From JBBARC01 sp040400005 (lineage in GTDB: Bacteria; Pseudomonadota; Alphaproteobacteria; Acetobacterales; Acetobacteraceae), in the NCBI GenBank assembly GCA_040400005.1, contig JBBARC010000002.1:1-64000 (forward strand): a stretch of DNA of 64,000 bases, in the 5' to 3' direction. A program made the position numbers and the translations under genes. The stretch's first letter is position 1, and each line of letters starts with the position of its first letter. Positions 26,150-35,214 of this stretch are shown piece after piece. The notes under the pieces are model-generated. The model was not told the origin of the DNA, did no database searches, and saw only the letters and a list, made by a program, of their open reading frames with translations.

Positions 26150-26689
26150 GTGCGCATCGCCGCCAGATTTGCCCGCACCCTCGCCTTTGCCGCCATTGCT
26201 GGGGCGCCATTGGGCGGCTGCGGGGCGCTGCATGTGTTTGCGCCGACCGAAGTGCAGCGCGGCGTGATCGTCGAGCCGGACGCGCTCAAAGAGCTGATCC
26301 CCGGCACATCGTCGCGCGCCGATGCCATTGCGGTGTTGGGTTCGCCCACGGCCAAAGCGACGTTCGATGATAATAAATGGATTTATATCGGCCAAATCAC
26401 CAGCACACGCATCGGCCGTACCCCGGGGATCGAGCAGCAGCAGGTGGTCGTCCTCACCTTCGACCAGGGCGGCACGCTGCGCGATGTTCACAAGCTCACC
26501 AAGGACGACGGCAAACAATTGGCGATGAACCCCGGCATGACCCCATCGCCAGGCAGTGAGGCCAATTTTATGCAGCAATTGCTGGGTAACGTCGGCAAAT
26601 TCAGCCCGGCCGGCTTGCCGGGTGCTGGGGCATCAGGGCCATCGTCCGGGGTCGGCTTTGGCTCCAATACCGGCAACTCGCTGCGCTAA
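26150..26689 (+). CDS. bamE: BamE-like outer-membrane assembly lipoprotein
   Basis: A protein of about 179 aa of the SmpA/OmlA (BamE) family, a lipoprotein subunit of the beta-barrel assembly machinery. The signal sequence ends at GGCGALHVF, with LGGC as lipobox. The BamE fold is visible as DALKELIPGTSSRADAIAVL followed by GSPTAKATFDDNKWIYIGQ and VVVLTFDQGGTLRDV. GTG 26150 is chosen because it gives a short basic N terminus with a TAAGGA upstream; ATG 26096 is an alternative. The C-terminal Gly/Pro/Ser tail is variable. It is convergent with thiL (18-base gap). Confidence 0.87.
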   Translation: MRIAARFARTLAFAAIAGAPLGGCGALHVFAPTEVQRGVIVEPDALKELIPGTSSRADAIAVLGSPTAKATFDDNKWIYIGQITSTRIGRTPGIEQQQVVVLTFDQGGTLRDVHKLTKDDGKQLAMNPGMTPSPGSEANFMQQLLGNVGKFSPAGLPGAGASGPSSGVGFGSNTGNSLR

Positions 26690-26707
26690 ATTGATAGTCG
26701 GCTGGGC

Positions 26708-27676
26708 CTAAAAATGGCGCCAGCCGGTGTGCGCCGGCGTTATGTCGGCGCCAAGCTGGTCGCGCAAAATAACCTGCGCCGGGCCGCTTAAAAACCTACC
26801 GATTGGGCTGATAGTAATGCCCAGGCTGGCCGCATGGGCGGTCAGCGCCGCGATGTGTTCCGGGGCCACTGCCAGGGCCAATTCATAATCATCACCGCCA
26901 GTTGCGCGGGTCATTAGCCAATCAGCCCCAGCAGCAAGTGCCGCCGGTGAGGCCGGCAGGCTTGCCGCCAAAACCTCTGCGGTCAGGCCGGCTTCGGTCG
27001 CCATATGCCCAATATCCTGCACCAGCCCATCCGAAACATCGATGGCCGCGTGCACCAAATCAGCGCGGGCCAAGTGCAGGCGCGGCTGCGGGCGCAAATA
27101 GCGGGCCACCAAATCGCCGGTCGGGTCGGCCAGTTTGCCCAGGCGTGCGGCCAGGCCCAGGGCGGCATCGCCGATGGTGCCGGATACCATAATGGCGTCA
27201 CCCGCGCAGGCACCGTGGCGGGAAACCGCCTGGCCGGGGGCAACATGCCCGATAATGGTCAGCGCCAGCGATAACGGGCCAGGCGTGCTGGTGGTGTCGC
27301 CGCCAATCAGGGTGATGCCAAAACTTTCCTGGTCGGCCGCCAAGCCGGCTGCGAATGCTGCAAGCCAGCTTTCCGCATTGTGCGTTTGGCTTTGCGGCAA
27401 CGACAACGACAGCAGGTAATGCAGCGGCGCCGCCCCCATCGCCGCGAGATCGGATAAATTCACCCGCAGCAATTTTTGCGCAATGGCATCAGCCGGGTCA
27501 TCGGCGAAAAAATGCACCCCGGCGACAAGGGTATCGGCACTCATCACCAGCTCGCGCCCCGCCGGTGGGGCAAACACCGCCGCGTCATCAAGCAAATTAC
27601 GCCCGGCGGCGGCGGCAAGCGGGCGGAAGTAGCGGGCGATGGCGGCAAATTCGCCGCCTGCGCCGTGCGTGCTCAT
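26708..27676 (-). CDS. thiL: Thiamine-monophosphate kinase
   Basis: A 322-aa enzyme phosphorylating thiamine monophosphate to the active diphosphate. Family landmarks are LLDDAAVFAPPAGRELVMSA (GDDAA-type), the metal-binding DTLVAGVHF, LLRVNLSDLAAMGAAP, LIGGDTTSTPG and IDVSDGLVQD. Length matches ThiL. It is the last gene of the leftward glyA-to-thiL run; its start overlaps the nusB stop by 4 bases, a pairing common in alphaproteobacteria. Thiamine diphosphate is the SucA cofactor. Confidence 0.94.
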   Translation of the reverse strand: MSTHGAGGEFAAIARYFRPLAAAAGRNLLDDAAVFAPPAGRELVMSADTLVAGVHFFADDPADAIAQKLLRVNLSDLAAMGAAPLHYLLSLSLPQSQTHNAESWLAAFAAGLAADQESFGITLIGGDTTSTPGPLSLALTIIGHVAPGQAVSRHGACAGDAIMVSGTIGDAALGLAARLGKLADPTGDLVARYLRPQPRLHLARADLVHAAIDVSDGLVQDIGHMATEAGLTAEVLAASLPASPAALAAGADWLMTRATGGDDYELALAVAPEHIAALTAHAASLGITISPIGRFLSGPAQVILRDQLGADITPAHTGWRHF

Positions 27677-28143
27677 CCCGCGATGATCGTTGCGGGCCGC
27701 AATTCCCGGCCCATGCGCTCCAGCAACCCATTGGCGAGTTTAGGTTCGTCGCCAGAGAAAAAGCCGTGCGCAATATCAATATATTCGTTGATCACCACCG
27801 GCACCGGCGGCCCATCGCGGTTAATCAGCTCGGCGCCGGCAGCGCGCAGCAAGGCGCGCAAAACCGGGTCAAGGCGGTTCAGCGGCCACGATGCGGGCAG
27901 AATTTCGGCCAGCAAAGTATCAACGCGGTCTTGCGAAAGTGTCGCCGCCCGGGCGATTTGGCCAAACAATTTTAGGTGGGCATCGGGCGCAAACCCATCT
28001 TCCCAGGCCTCACCGCCCAGGCGGTGGCGTTCAAATTGCACAATCACCGCCTCAATATTGGTCTCCCCCTGCTCGGCCTGAAACAAGGCTTGCACGGCGG
28101 CGATGCGGGCGGATGTGCGTTTGCGGGCGGGCTGAGCGGTCAT
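27673..28143 (-). CDS. nusB: Transcription antitermination factor NusB
   Basis: A 156-aa RNA-binding protein that with NusE binds boxA in rRNA leaders and prevents early termination. The helical signature RTSARIAAVQALFQAEQGET at the start, then LDPVLRALLRAAGAELINR, VVINEYIDIAHGFFSGDEPK and LLERMGREL are clear. It is overlapped by 4 bases with both ribH (upstream) and thiL (downstream), so all three are translated from one message. Confidence 0.94.
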   Translation of the reverse strand: MTAQPARKRTSARIAAVQALFQAEQGETNIEAVIVQFERHRLGGEAWEDGFAPDAHLKLFGQIARAATLSQDRVDTLLAEILPASWPLNRLDPVLRALLRAAGAELINRDGPPVPVVINEYIDIAHGFFSGDEPKLANGLLERMGRELRPATIIAG

Positions 28144-28634
28144 GCCGCGGGCCCCATAAAGCGTCTGGCGATGCCAATTTGCACCAGCGCCGCCACCGCC
28201 GATTCCGCCCCTTTATTGTGCCCATCAGGCCCACTACGCACCACCGCCTGCTCGATCGAATGCACGGTCAGCACCCCGGACCCCAAGCACAACCCGAACT
28301 GCAAACTAACCGCCATGAGGGACGCGATAGTTTCGCGGCAGATGTAATCATAATGATCGGTGCCACCACGAACGATGCAGCCCAACGCGACGAAGCCATC
28401 AAACGATTTGCCAGGGCTGCCACGCAGCACCAGGCGGATCGCCTGAGCCAGTTCAAAACTGCCGGCAACATCGATAATTTCATAGGTGGCGCCAGCCTCG
28501 GCCAGGATCCGTTCGGCACCGGCTGTCATGCCATCAACAACATCTTTGTAGTACGGCGCGCGCACAATCAGCAGATGCGGCGCGGGCCCGGTCATCGTTG
28601 GTGCCTGCGGCAGAGGTGCGTCGAGTGTGCTCAT
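28140..28634 (-). CDS. ribH: 6,7-dimethyl-8-ribityllumazine synthase
   Basis: A 164-aa riboflavin-pathway enzyme joining the ribityl pyrimidine to dihydroxybutanone phosphate. Substrate-binding segments AGSFELAQAIRLVLRG, IVRGGTDHYDYICRETI (active His) and LTVHSIEQAVVR are present, with the C-terminal HNKGAESAVAALVQI. It is 122 bases downstream of ribBA across a family B repeat and overlaps nusB by 4 bases. Confidence 0.93.
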   Translation of the reverse strand: MSTLDAPLPQAPTMTGPAPHLLIVRAPYYKDVVDGMTAGAERILAEAGATYEIIDVAGSFELAQAIRLVLRGSPGKSFDGFVALGCIVRGGTDHYDYICRETIASLMAVSLQFGLCLGSGVLTVHSIEQAVVRSGPDGHNKGAESAVAALVQIGIARRFMGPAA

Positions 28635-28700
28635 TAAAAAATCCTGATTGTCGTAAGTAGGCGGAATTGCGGTGGCGCTGCCCGCCCAAACACCGTCAAC

Positions 28701-28745
28701 ATAATGCCGGGGGTCTGGGGGGGCGGCTTCGCCCCACCAGCCTTA
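28701..28745 (+). repeat. Family B GC-rich hairpin repeat
   Basis: ATAATGCCGGGGGTCTGGGG then GCGGCTTCGCCCCACCAGCC. The stem GGGGCG/CGCCCC-like arm around GCTTCG forms a strong hairpin. The preceding ACCGTCAAC also matches the copy at 39110. It lies inside the riboflavin gene run between ribBA and ribH, so read-through must occur for nusB expression or a new promoter lies beyond it. Confidence 0.75.
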
Positions 28746-28756
28746 CTTCACTTCAC

Positions 28757-29887
28757 TTAACTTAAAGCATGCTCAATAGGCCGCCGAGCCACGATATTGA
28801 GCCCGTAGCCTTCAAGCCCCACAATAGTGCGAGGCGTGTTAGACAGCAAAACCATGTCGGTGACGCCAAGATCGGCGAGGATTTGCGCGCCGATGCCGTA
28901 ATCGCGCAGCAGGCGTTCGCGCGCGGCCGGCCGTTCGCCGCGCACCAGGTCCATGATGCCGGCCGATTTCCAATCGTGCAGCACCACCATCACGCCGCGC
29001 CCTTCGGCCTCGATCATACGCATGGCTTCGTGCATCAGCAGGCTCATCGGGCCGCCGGGCAGAATTTGAATGGGGTCGATCGCCTGCATGCGCACCAGCA
29101 CCGGGCCGGGGGTTGCGATGTCACCCTTCACCATCACCACGTGTTCGGCGCCGGTCAGGGTGTTTTCGTAAACAATAACCCGCCACGACCCGGTATCGAG
29201 GTTATTCGCCACCGTTTCGTGCACCCGTTTAACCATGCGCTCACCACGGCGGCGGTAGGCAATCAGGTCAGCGATAGTGCCAAGTTTCAGGCCGTGTTGT
29301 GCTGCAAAACCAATAAGGTCGGGCAGGCGCGCCATGGTGCCGTCATCTTTAAGGATCTCGCAAATCACCCCGGCGGGGATAAGCCCTGCCATGCGGGCGA
29401 TATCCACGGCCGCCTCAGTATGCCCGGCGCGCACCAGCGTGCCGCCAGCGCGGGCGGCCAGCGGAAACACGTAGCCGGGGGTAACCAGGTCGCGCGGCGT
29501 GCTGCCGGGGTTAATGGCGGTGGCAATGGTGTGGGCGCGATCGCGGGCGGAAACCCCGGTAGTAACGCCTTCGCGCGCTTCGATAGACACGGTGAAAGCG
29601 GTTTGGTGGCGCTGCTGGTTGGCCACCGCCATCATCGGCAGTTGCAGTTGATCGATGCGCGACTGGGTCATGGTCAGGCAAATCAGGCCGCGGGCGTTAC
29701 GCATCATAAACGCCAGCGCCTGCGGCGTTGCAAACTGCGCGGGAATAATCACATCGCCTTCGTTTTCGCGATCTTCGTCATCGACCAGAATAAACATCCG
29801 CCCGGCGCGGGCTTCCGCGATCAGGTCTTCGGTGCTGGCGATGGCATCGGGGCGGTAGCGATGCGGGGCAGTGGCTTGCTGGGTCAT
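28757..29887 (-). CDS. ribB: 3,4-dihydroxy-2-butanone-4-phosphate synthase with a degenerate GTP cyclohydrolase II-like domain
   Basis: A 376-aa RibBA-type protein. The N-terminal domain (to about residue 215) is a complete RibB: FILVDDEDRENEGDVIIPAQ with the acidic metal site, then ARGLICLTMT and RAGHTEAAVDIARMAGL. The C-terminal RibA-like half keeps the fold and the end VLLSNTPRTIVGLEGYGLNI. It lacks the zinc-binding Cys cluster (HSECxTGDxxxSxRCDCG in active enzymes); the matching stretch reads MQAIDPIQILPGGPMSLLMH. The GTP cyclohydrolase II reaction is therefore probably not catalysed here. It overlaps ribE by 4 bases. Confidence 0.92.
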   Translation of the reverse strand: MTQQATAPHRYRPDAIASTEDLIAEARAGRMFILVDDEDRENEGDVIIPAQFATPQALAFMMRNARGLICLTMTQSRIDQLQLPMMAVANQQRHQTAFTVSIEAREGVTTGVSARDRAHTIATAINPGSTPRDLVTPGYVFPLAARAGGTLVRAGHTEAAVDIARMAGLIPAGVICEILKDDGTMARLPDLIGFAAQHGLKLGTIADLIAYRRRGERMVKRVHETVANNLDTGSWRVIVYENTLTGAEHVVMVKGDIATPGPVLVRMQAIDPIQILPGGPMSLLMHEAMRMIEAEGRGVMVVLHDWKSAGIMDLVRGERPAARERLLRDYGIGAQILADLGVTDMVLLSNTPRTIVGLEGYGLNIVARRPIEHALS

Positions 29888-30492
29888 GATGTTTCCGTCA
29901 GGCGCGCAACATAGCGGGCCAGCATGTCGATTTCGATGTGCACGGCATCGTCAGGGTGGCGCAGCCCCAACGTGGTGTGGGCGGCGGTGTGCGGGATAAT
30001 ATTCACCGTAAAATTTTCGGGGCCAACCGCGTTGACCGTGAGCGAAACCCCATCGACGGCCACCGAGCCTTTTTCGGCAATAAACCGCGCCAGCGATTTG
30101 GGCACATTTATGTCGATCCGCCAGGACCCATCCGTGCGGGTAATCGCGGCAATGTGGCCCAGCCCATCGACGTGACCAGAAACAATGTGGCCACCCATTT
30201 CGTCACCCAGCCGGGCCGAGCGTTCCAAATTAATCCGCGTGCCAGGCTGCCAGGTGGCAAGCGTGGTGCGGGCCAAAGTTTCGGCGGAAACATCCACCGT
30301 AAACGCATCCGGCGCCAAGCTGGTGGCGGTAAGGCAGCAACCGGAACACGCGATAGAAGCGCCGATGGCGGTGCCATTGTTAGCCGCCAAAAATGCCGCC
30401 GGCGTTGCGATCGTTAAGCGCATATCCCGCCCGCCGCCGAGCGGTGCAACGGCGCTGATCTGCCCAATGGCGGTAATGATGCCGGTAAACAT
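29884..30492 (-). CDS. ribE: Riboflavin synthase alpha chain
   Basis: A 202-aa enzyme dismutating two lumazines into riboflavin. It starts with the invariant MFTGIITAIGQI and has the two similar lumazine-binding repeats, each with a GASIACSGCCLT- or VAVDGVSLTV-type segment, plus GGHIVSGHVDGLGHI. Length is typical. It begins 2 bases after ribD ends and overlaps ribBA by 4 bases. Confidence 0.95.
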   Translation of the reverse strand: MFTGIITAIGQISAVAPLGGGRDMRLTIATPAAFLAANNGTAIGASIACSGCCLTATSLAPDAFTVDVSAETLARTTLATWQPGTRINLERSARLGDEMGGHIVSGHVDGLGHIAAITRTDGSWRIDINVPKSLARFIAEKGSVAVDGVSLTVNAVGPENFTVNIIPHTAAHTTLGLRHPDDAVHIEIDMLARYVARLTETS

Positions 30493-30494
30493 GT

Positions 30495-31640
30495 TTACGC
30501 TGGGTCCGCCCGTTCAAACACCGCCATCAGATCGGCCCCCACGGGGCTTATGGCAAGGCGGCGAAAGCGGGGCATGGTTGCAAGCGTTGCAACCCCAAGC
30601 GGCCCAATGCCCGGCAGCCCGTCGGCACCCAGCACTACGGGGGCAGAAAACCACACCAGCCGATCGACCAAATCGGCCGCAAGTAAGGACGCCGCAAGCC
30701 GCCCGCCACCTTCAACAAACACGGATGTCAGCCCGCCATCGCCCAAGGCGCGCAGGCCGGCGGCGGGGTTTAGCGCCCCCGGTTCGCCTGGTATGGCGAA
30801 CAAACGCACACCGGCCGATTGCAAGGCGGCAAGGGCGGCGGCGGGGGCAGCAGCACTATGCAGCAGCCAGGTCGGGGTGGTTTGGGCGGTGCTAACCAAA
30901 CGATGGGTCAGCGGCAAACGCGCAAAACTATCCCAAACAATCCGCACGGTGGGCCGCGGGGCAAACCCTGGCAGCCGGCAGGTCAAATCAGGGTTATCGG
31001 CGCGCGCCGTCGCCCCGCCCACCATCACCGCATCATGGCGCCCCCGTTCGGCATGCACCTGGGCGCGGGCAGCATCCCCGGTAATCCACTGGCTTTCGCC
31101 GCCGGCCGTGGCAATGCGGCCATCCAAAGTTGCCGCCAGTTTTAGCGTGATCAACGGCCGGCCGAACCGCACGCGGGTCAGAAACGGTGCCAGCGATGCG
31201 GCGGCCGCCTGGTGTTCAACCCCCTCACTCACCGCAATACCGGCGGCCCGCAGCTTGGCAACACCGGCGCCATTCACCTGCGCGTAAGGATCGCCACAGC
31301 CAATCACCACGCGGGCAATGCCGGCCGCGATCAACGCCTCGGCGCAGGGTGGGGTTTGGCCATGATGGGCACAGGGTTCCAGCGTCACATAAGCCGTGGC
31401 GCCGCGTGCCGCGCCGCCGGCCATGGCCAGCGCCTGGGTTTCAGCATGGGGGCGGCCGCCGGGGGCAGTGGTGCCCTGCCCTATAATTCGGCCATCGGCC
31501 ACAATAACGCACCCGACCGAGGGGTTAGGCCAGGTGGTGCCCTGGCAGCGTTGGCTGGCAGCAATCGCCGCGCGCATAAAATGCCGGTCAGTCACCCGCG
31601 CGTGCCCGGCACCGCCGCCATCATTCGCCCAACTCGGCAT
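30495..31640 (-). CDS. ribD: Bifunctional deaminase/reductase RibD
   Basis: Two-domain riboflavin enzyme. The deaminase has the zinc motifs GRPHAETQAL and PCAHHGQTPPC (residues about 60-95). The reductase domain starts RPLITLKLAATLDGRIATAG and includes SQWITGDAARAQVHAERGRH with DAVMVGGATARADNPDLT. The ORF as given starts at ATG 31640, inside the end of nrdR by 20 bases; GTG 31595 (VTDRHFM) is an equally good start that avoids the overlap. Overall length about 366-381 aa is normal. Confidence 0.94.
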   Translation of the reverse strand: MPSWANDGGGAGHARVTDRHFMRAAIAASQRCQGTTWPNPSVGCVIVADGRIIGQGTTAPGGRPHAETQALAMAGGAARGATAYVTLEPCAHHGQTPPCAEALIAAGIARVVIGCGDPYAQVNGAGVAKLRAAGIAVSEGVEHQAAAASLAPFLTRVRFGRPLITLKLAATLDGRIATAGGESQWITGDAARAQVHAERGRHDAVMVGGATARADNPDLTCRLPGFAPRPTVRIVWDSFARLPLTHRLVSTAQTTPTWLLHSAAAPAAALAALQSAGVRLFAIPGEPGALNPAAGLRALGDGGLTSVFVEGGGRLAASLLAADLVDRLVWFSAPVVLGADGLPGIGPLGVATLATMPRFRRLAISPVGADLMAVFERADPA

Positions 31641-32100
31641 CCGGCAAATCGGACTCGTCCATATTGCCTAAAAATGCTTTAAAATCCGTCAACTTGCGAA
31701 AATCCCGATACACGCTGGCAAAGCGCACATAAGCCACCTCATCCACCGCCAGCAGGGTTTGCATCACCTGCTCACCAACCATGGCGGTGGTCACTTCGGT
31801 CTCACCGGAAGCTTCAAGGTGGCGCACAATACCGTTCACCACCCGCTCGATCCGGTCATCCTCCACCGGCCGCTTGCGCAGCGCGATGCGAATGGAACGC
31901 GCGAGTTTTTCACGATCAAACGGCACCCGCCGCCCATCGGTTTTCACCACCGTCAGCTCGCGCAGCTGCACGTGCTCCACCGTGGTAAACCGCTGCCCGC
32001 AGCTTGGGCAAAACCTCCGCCTGCGGATAGCCGCGCCATCTTCGGCCGGGCGGCTATCTTTGACCTGGGTATCATCCTGGCCGCAAAATGGGCAGCGCAT
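31621..32100 (-). CDS. nrdR: Transcriptional repressor NrdR
   Basis: A 159-aa nucleotide-sensing repressor of ribonucleotide reductase genes. A zinc ribbon MRCPFCGQDDTQVKDSRPAE and CPSCGQRFTTVE, with two CxxC pairs, is followed by the ATP-cone domain (VVKTDGRRVPFDREKLARSI onward). It sits between glyA and ribD, the usual alphaproteobacterial spot. No NrdR boxes are visible here, as the targets lie elsewhere. Confidence 0.96.
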   Translation of the reverse strand: MRCPFCGQDDTQVKDSRPAEDGAAIRRRRFCPSCGQRFTTVEHVQLRELTVVKTDGRRVPFDREKLARSIRIALRKRPVEDDRIERVVNGIVRHLEASGETEVTTAMVGEQVMQTLLAVDEVAYVRFASVYRDFRKLTDFKAFLGNMDESDLPDAELGE

Positions 32101-32125
32101 TAACCGGCTGCCTTACCCGTTGCGA

Positions 32126-33430
32126 TCACTGCCCGCCGTAAATCGGGAAGCGCGCGCACAACTCTTTTACGCGCGCCGCTACGGCTGCTTCCACCGCATC
32201 GTTGGTGCCGTCGTTGGCGGCGGAAAGCCCATCCAGCACCCGGGCAATCAGCAGCCCAATCTCACGAAATTCAGCCGTACCAAAACCGCGCGTCGTCGCG
32301 GCCGGGCTGCCCAAGCGAATACCGCTGGTCACCGCAGGCTTGGCCGGGTCAAACGGGATCGCGTTTTTATTGGCGGTCATGTGGGCGCGTTCCAGGCTCG
32401 CCTCAGCCGCGCGGCCAGTCACGTTCTTGGGCCGCAAATCCACCAGCAACAAATGCGAATCGGTGCCGCCGGTCACAATCGCCAGACCCTGTTCAACCAA
32501 GGTTTCGCCCAAAACCCGGGCATTATCAGCAACCCGGCGCTGGTAGGCGGCAAATGCCGGGGTCAGCGCCTCACCAAACGCCACCGCCTTGGCGGCAATC
32601 ACATGCATCAGCGGCCCGCCTTGCAGCCCAGGAAACACCGCGGAATTGAACTTTTTGCCCAGATCGGCGTCGTTGGACAAAATCATCCCGCCACGCGGCC
32701 CGCGCAGGGTTTTGTGCGTCGTGGTGGTCACCACATGCGCGTGCGGCAGCGGCGATGGGTAAACGCCGGCAGCAACCAAGCCGGCAAAATGCGCCATATC
32801 AACCATGAAAAACGCGCCAACCTCATCGGCAACCGCACGAATGCGGGCAAAATCAATCACCCGCGGATAGGCCGACCCGCCAGCGATAATCAGCTTCGGC
32901 TTGTGGGCGCGGGCCAGCGTTTCAAGCTCCTCATAATCCAGCAGCCCATCATCACGCCGCACGCCATACTGAATGGCGTTAAACCACTTGCCAGATTGGT
33001 TAGGCGCCGCCCCATGGGTCAAATGCCCGCCAGCCGCCAAAGACATGCCCAAAATGGTGTCGCCAGGGTTGATCAGCGCCAAAAACACCGCCTGGTTGGC
33101 CTGCGCGCCAGAATGCGGCTGCACGTTGGCAAAACGGCAGCCAAACAGCTCGCAGGCGCGGCTAATCGCCAGTTGTTCGGCAATATCCACTTCCGCGCAG
33201 CCGCCATAATAGCGTTTGCCGGGGTAGCCCTCGGCGTATTTGTTGGTCAGCACCGACCCCTGCGCTTCCAGCACCGCGCGGGAAACAATGTTTTCCGACG
33301 CGATCAGCTCAATCCCATCCTGCTGCCGCACCATCTCAGCAGCAATGGCGGCAGCGATAGCAGGATCGGTTTCGGCCAGGGTCGCCGAGAAAAAACGGGC
33401 AATGTCGGGGGTTGGGCTGTGCATGTCCAT
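32126..33430 (-). CDS. glyA: Serine hydroxymethyltransferase
   Basis: A 434-aa PLP enzyme interconverting serine and glycine with tetrahydrofolate. IELIASENIVSRAVLEAQGS, NKYAEGYPGKRYYGGC and the PLP lysine in VVTTTTHKTLRGPRGG are the standard motifs. It is the first gene of the leftward glyA-nrdR-rib-nusB-thiL run. It complements the glycine cleavage system and supplies methylene-tetrahydrofolate to ThyX. The first Met (33430) and a second at residue 3 are both usable. Confidence 0.96.
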   Translation of the reverse strand: MDMHSPTPDIARFFSATLAETDPAIAAAIAAEMVRQQDGIELIASENIVSRAVLEAQGSVLTNKYAEGYPGKRYYGGCAEVDIAEQLAISRACELFGCRFANVQPHSGAQANQAVFLALINPGDTILGMSLAAGGHLTHGAAPNQSGKWFNAIQYGVRRDDGLLDYEELETLARAHKPKLIIAGGSAYPRVIDFARIRAVADEVGAFFMVDMAHFAGLVAAGVYPSPLPHAHVVTTTTHKTLRGPRGGMILSNDADLGKKFNSAVFPGLQGGPLMHVIAAKAVAFGEALTPAFAAYQRRVADNARVLGETLVEQGLAIVTGGTDSHLLLVDLRPKNVTGRAAEASLERAHMTANKNAIPFDPAKPAVTSGIRLGSPAATTRGFGTAEFREIGLLIARVLDGLSAANDGTNDAVEAAVAARVKELCARFPIYGGQ

Positions 33431-33559
33431 GCGGGCGATCTTTCGCGAAAGAGCTGGGCCTAGGAGCTTTGGGCGAATTGCGTCTCGCCCGGTTCGCGGG
33501 CAGCATTAGCACCGCTACGCGCTTGGGGAAACCGAGGGTAATCGGGTGAAAGGAAGAGT
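33431..33559. other. Region upstream of glyA
   Basis: About 130 bases leading to the family A repeat. It must hold the promoter of the glyA-thiL run, but I see no convincing boxes, riboswitch or open frame. Confidence 0.35.
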
Positions 33560-33690
33560 CTTCTTTTTCTGAAGAAAAAGAAGCAAAAAGACTTTTGGAA
33601 TGCCGGGACAGGGGCAACGCTGCCACCGCGGTCTCCGAACCAGCGTCAAAAAAGTCTTTTTTGTTTCTTTTTTCGGAAGTCAAAAAGAAA
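33560..33690 (+). repeat. Family A paired-hairpin repeat, full copy 3
   Basis: Best-preserved full copy. CTTCTTTTTCTGAAGAAAAAGAAG (10-bp stem, TGAA loop) plus CAAAAAGACTTTTG, then a spacer with CAACGCTGCCACCGC and CCGAACCAGCGTCAA, then CAAAAAAGTCTTTTTTG and a degenerate right hairpin (TTTCTTTTTTCGGAAGTCAA). It sits in a divergent gap between glyA and the permease gene. Confidence 0.9.
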
Positions 33691-33765
33691 ATTCTTACTT
33701 TTTTGCATTCCCCCGATTGCCCTCTCGGCAACCCACCGCCGCGTTTTTAGCGCAGGAGAGTTTTT

Positions 33766-35214
33766 TTGAGCGCCATGCCACCTAACCCGCTATTCGCCCG
33801 CAAATCGATTGCCAGCCTCAGCCTCGATGGCGCCGGCGGGCACGGGCCCCAATTCAAACGCACGCTGGGGCCGGGCAGCCTGATCGCGCTGGGCATCGGC
33901 GGCATTATTGGCGCTGGCATATTTTCACTCACCGGGGTCGCCGCCGCCACCAACGCCGGCCCCGCCGTGGTGCTGAGTTTTATTATTGCCGCCATCGGCT
34001 GCGGGTTTGCTGCCCTCTGCTACAGCGAACTCGCCAGCATGATCCCCATTTCGGGCTCGGCCTACACCTATGCCTATGCATCCTTGGGCGAACTCGGCGC
34101 CTGGGTCATCGGCTGGGCGCTAACCCTAGAATACGCCATGGGCGCGGCAACCGTATCGGTCAGCTGGTCGAGCTACGTCACCAAACTGCTGGCAAGTTTT
34201 GGCGTGCATCTGCCCCACATCCTCACCGCCTCACCGTTCGATGCGGTGCCAGGCGTCATCAACCTGCCGGCGATTTTTATCATCACCAGCATTTCCATGC
34301 TGCTGATCCGCGGCATTTCCGAATCCGCCACCGTCAACAGTATCATTGTCGTGGTCAAAGTCGCTGTCGTGCTCACCGTCATCGGCTTTGGCATATTTTA
34401 CGTCCACCCCGCCAACTGGCACCCGTTTGTGCCGCCCAACACCGGTGAATTTGGCCATTTCGGCTGGTCCGGCGTCATGCGCGGCGCCGCCACCGTATTC
34501 TTCGCCTATATCGGCTTCGATGCCGTCTCCACCGCGGCCCAAGAAACCCGCGACCCCGCCCGCGATATGCCGATCGGCATTTTGGGGTCGCTCGCCATTT
34601 GCACCGTGCTGTATATCGCGTTTTCCTTAGTGCTCACCGGGTTGTTGCCTTACACCCAGTTGGGCAGTGCATCCCCGGTCAACGATGCGATTGCGCAAAC
34701 CCCGTTTGTGTGGCTGCACGCGCTGGTCAATTTGGGCGCCATCGCCGGCCTCACCTCGGTTATTCTGGTCATGCTGCTCGGCCAAACGCGCATTTTTTAC
34801 GCCATGGCCTGCGATGGCCTGCTGCCCCATTGGTTCCGCGCCGTGCACCCGCGCACCCGCACACCGTGGATTTCGCATCTGCTGCTGATGGCACTCACCT
34901 CGGTGCTGGCAGGCTTATTGCCAATCAGCCAGTTGGGCCACCTAACCTCCATCGGCACCTTGCTGGCCTTTATCATCGTGTGCATCGGCGTGCTGGTGCT
35001 GCGCCGAACTGACCCCCACCACCCCCGGCGCTTTCGCGTACCGTTTTCACCCCTGGTGCCAGCATTAGGCATTTTTGTCTGCGGCGCCATGATGGTCAGC
35101 CTGCCGGCATTAACCTGGGAATTGATGCTGGTGTGGCTTGTGTTTGGCCTAGGTTTCTATTTTGTGTGGGGCCGCCATCACAGCGTGCTCGCCGGCAAAG
35201 GCCGCGCAGCATGA
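33766..35214 (+). CDS. Amino-acid permease (APC superfamily, CAT type)
   Basis: A 482-aa inner-membrane amino-acid transporter with twelve or more helices. The first helix carries the APC signature GIGGIIGAGIFSLTG with the Gly-rich substrate loop. SELASMIPISGSAYTYAYAS and AYIGFDAVSTAAQETRDPAR are typical of cationic amino-acid transporters of the YfnA/CAT group. AGGAGAG (33754-33760) lies 5 bases before a TTG at 33766, while ATG 33775 lies 14 bases away, so a TTG start is likely. The stop overlaps hemB by 4 bases; the substrate is not determinable. Confidence 0.88.
   Translation: MSAMPPNPLFARKSIASLSLDGAGGHGPQFKRTLGPGSLIALGIGGIIGAGIFSLTGVAAATNAGPAVVLSFIIAAIGCGFAALCYSELASMIPISGSAYTYAYASLGELGAWVIGWALTLEYAMGAATVSVSWSSYVTKLLASFGVHLPHILTASPFDAVPGVINLPAIFIITSISMLLIRGISESATVNSIIVVVKVAVVLTVIGFGIFYVHPANWHPFVPPNTGEFGHFGWSGVMRGAATVFFAYIGFDAVSTAAQETRDPARDMPIGILGSLAICTVLYIAFSLVLTGLLPYTQLGSASPVNDAIAQTPFVWLHALVNLGAIAGLTSVILVMLLGQTRIFYAMACDGLLPHWFRAVHPRTRTPWISHLLLMALTSVLAGLLPISQLGHLTSIGTLLAFIIVCIGVLVLRRTDPHHPRRFRVPFSPLVPALGIFVCGAMMVSLPALTWELMLVWLVFGLGFYFVWGRHHSVLAGKGRAA

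Noticed and set aside
28635..28756. FMN riboswitch before riboflavin genes
   Set aside because: No conserved FMN aptamer blocks are visible here or upstream of ribD; the gap holds a family B repeat.
31781..33463. 560-codon open frame on the plus strand opposite nrdR and glyA
   Set aside because: It is fully antisense to two well-defined genes and consists of basic, low-complexity residues typical of a shadow frame in GC-rich DNA.
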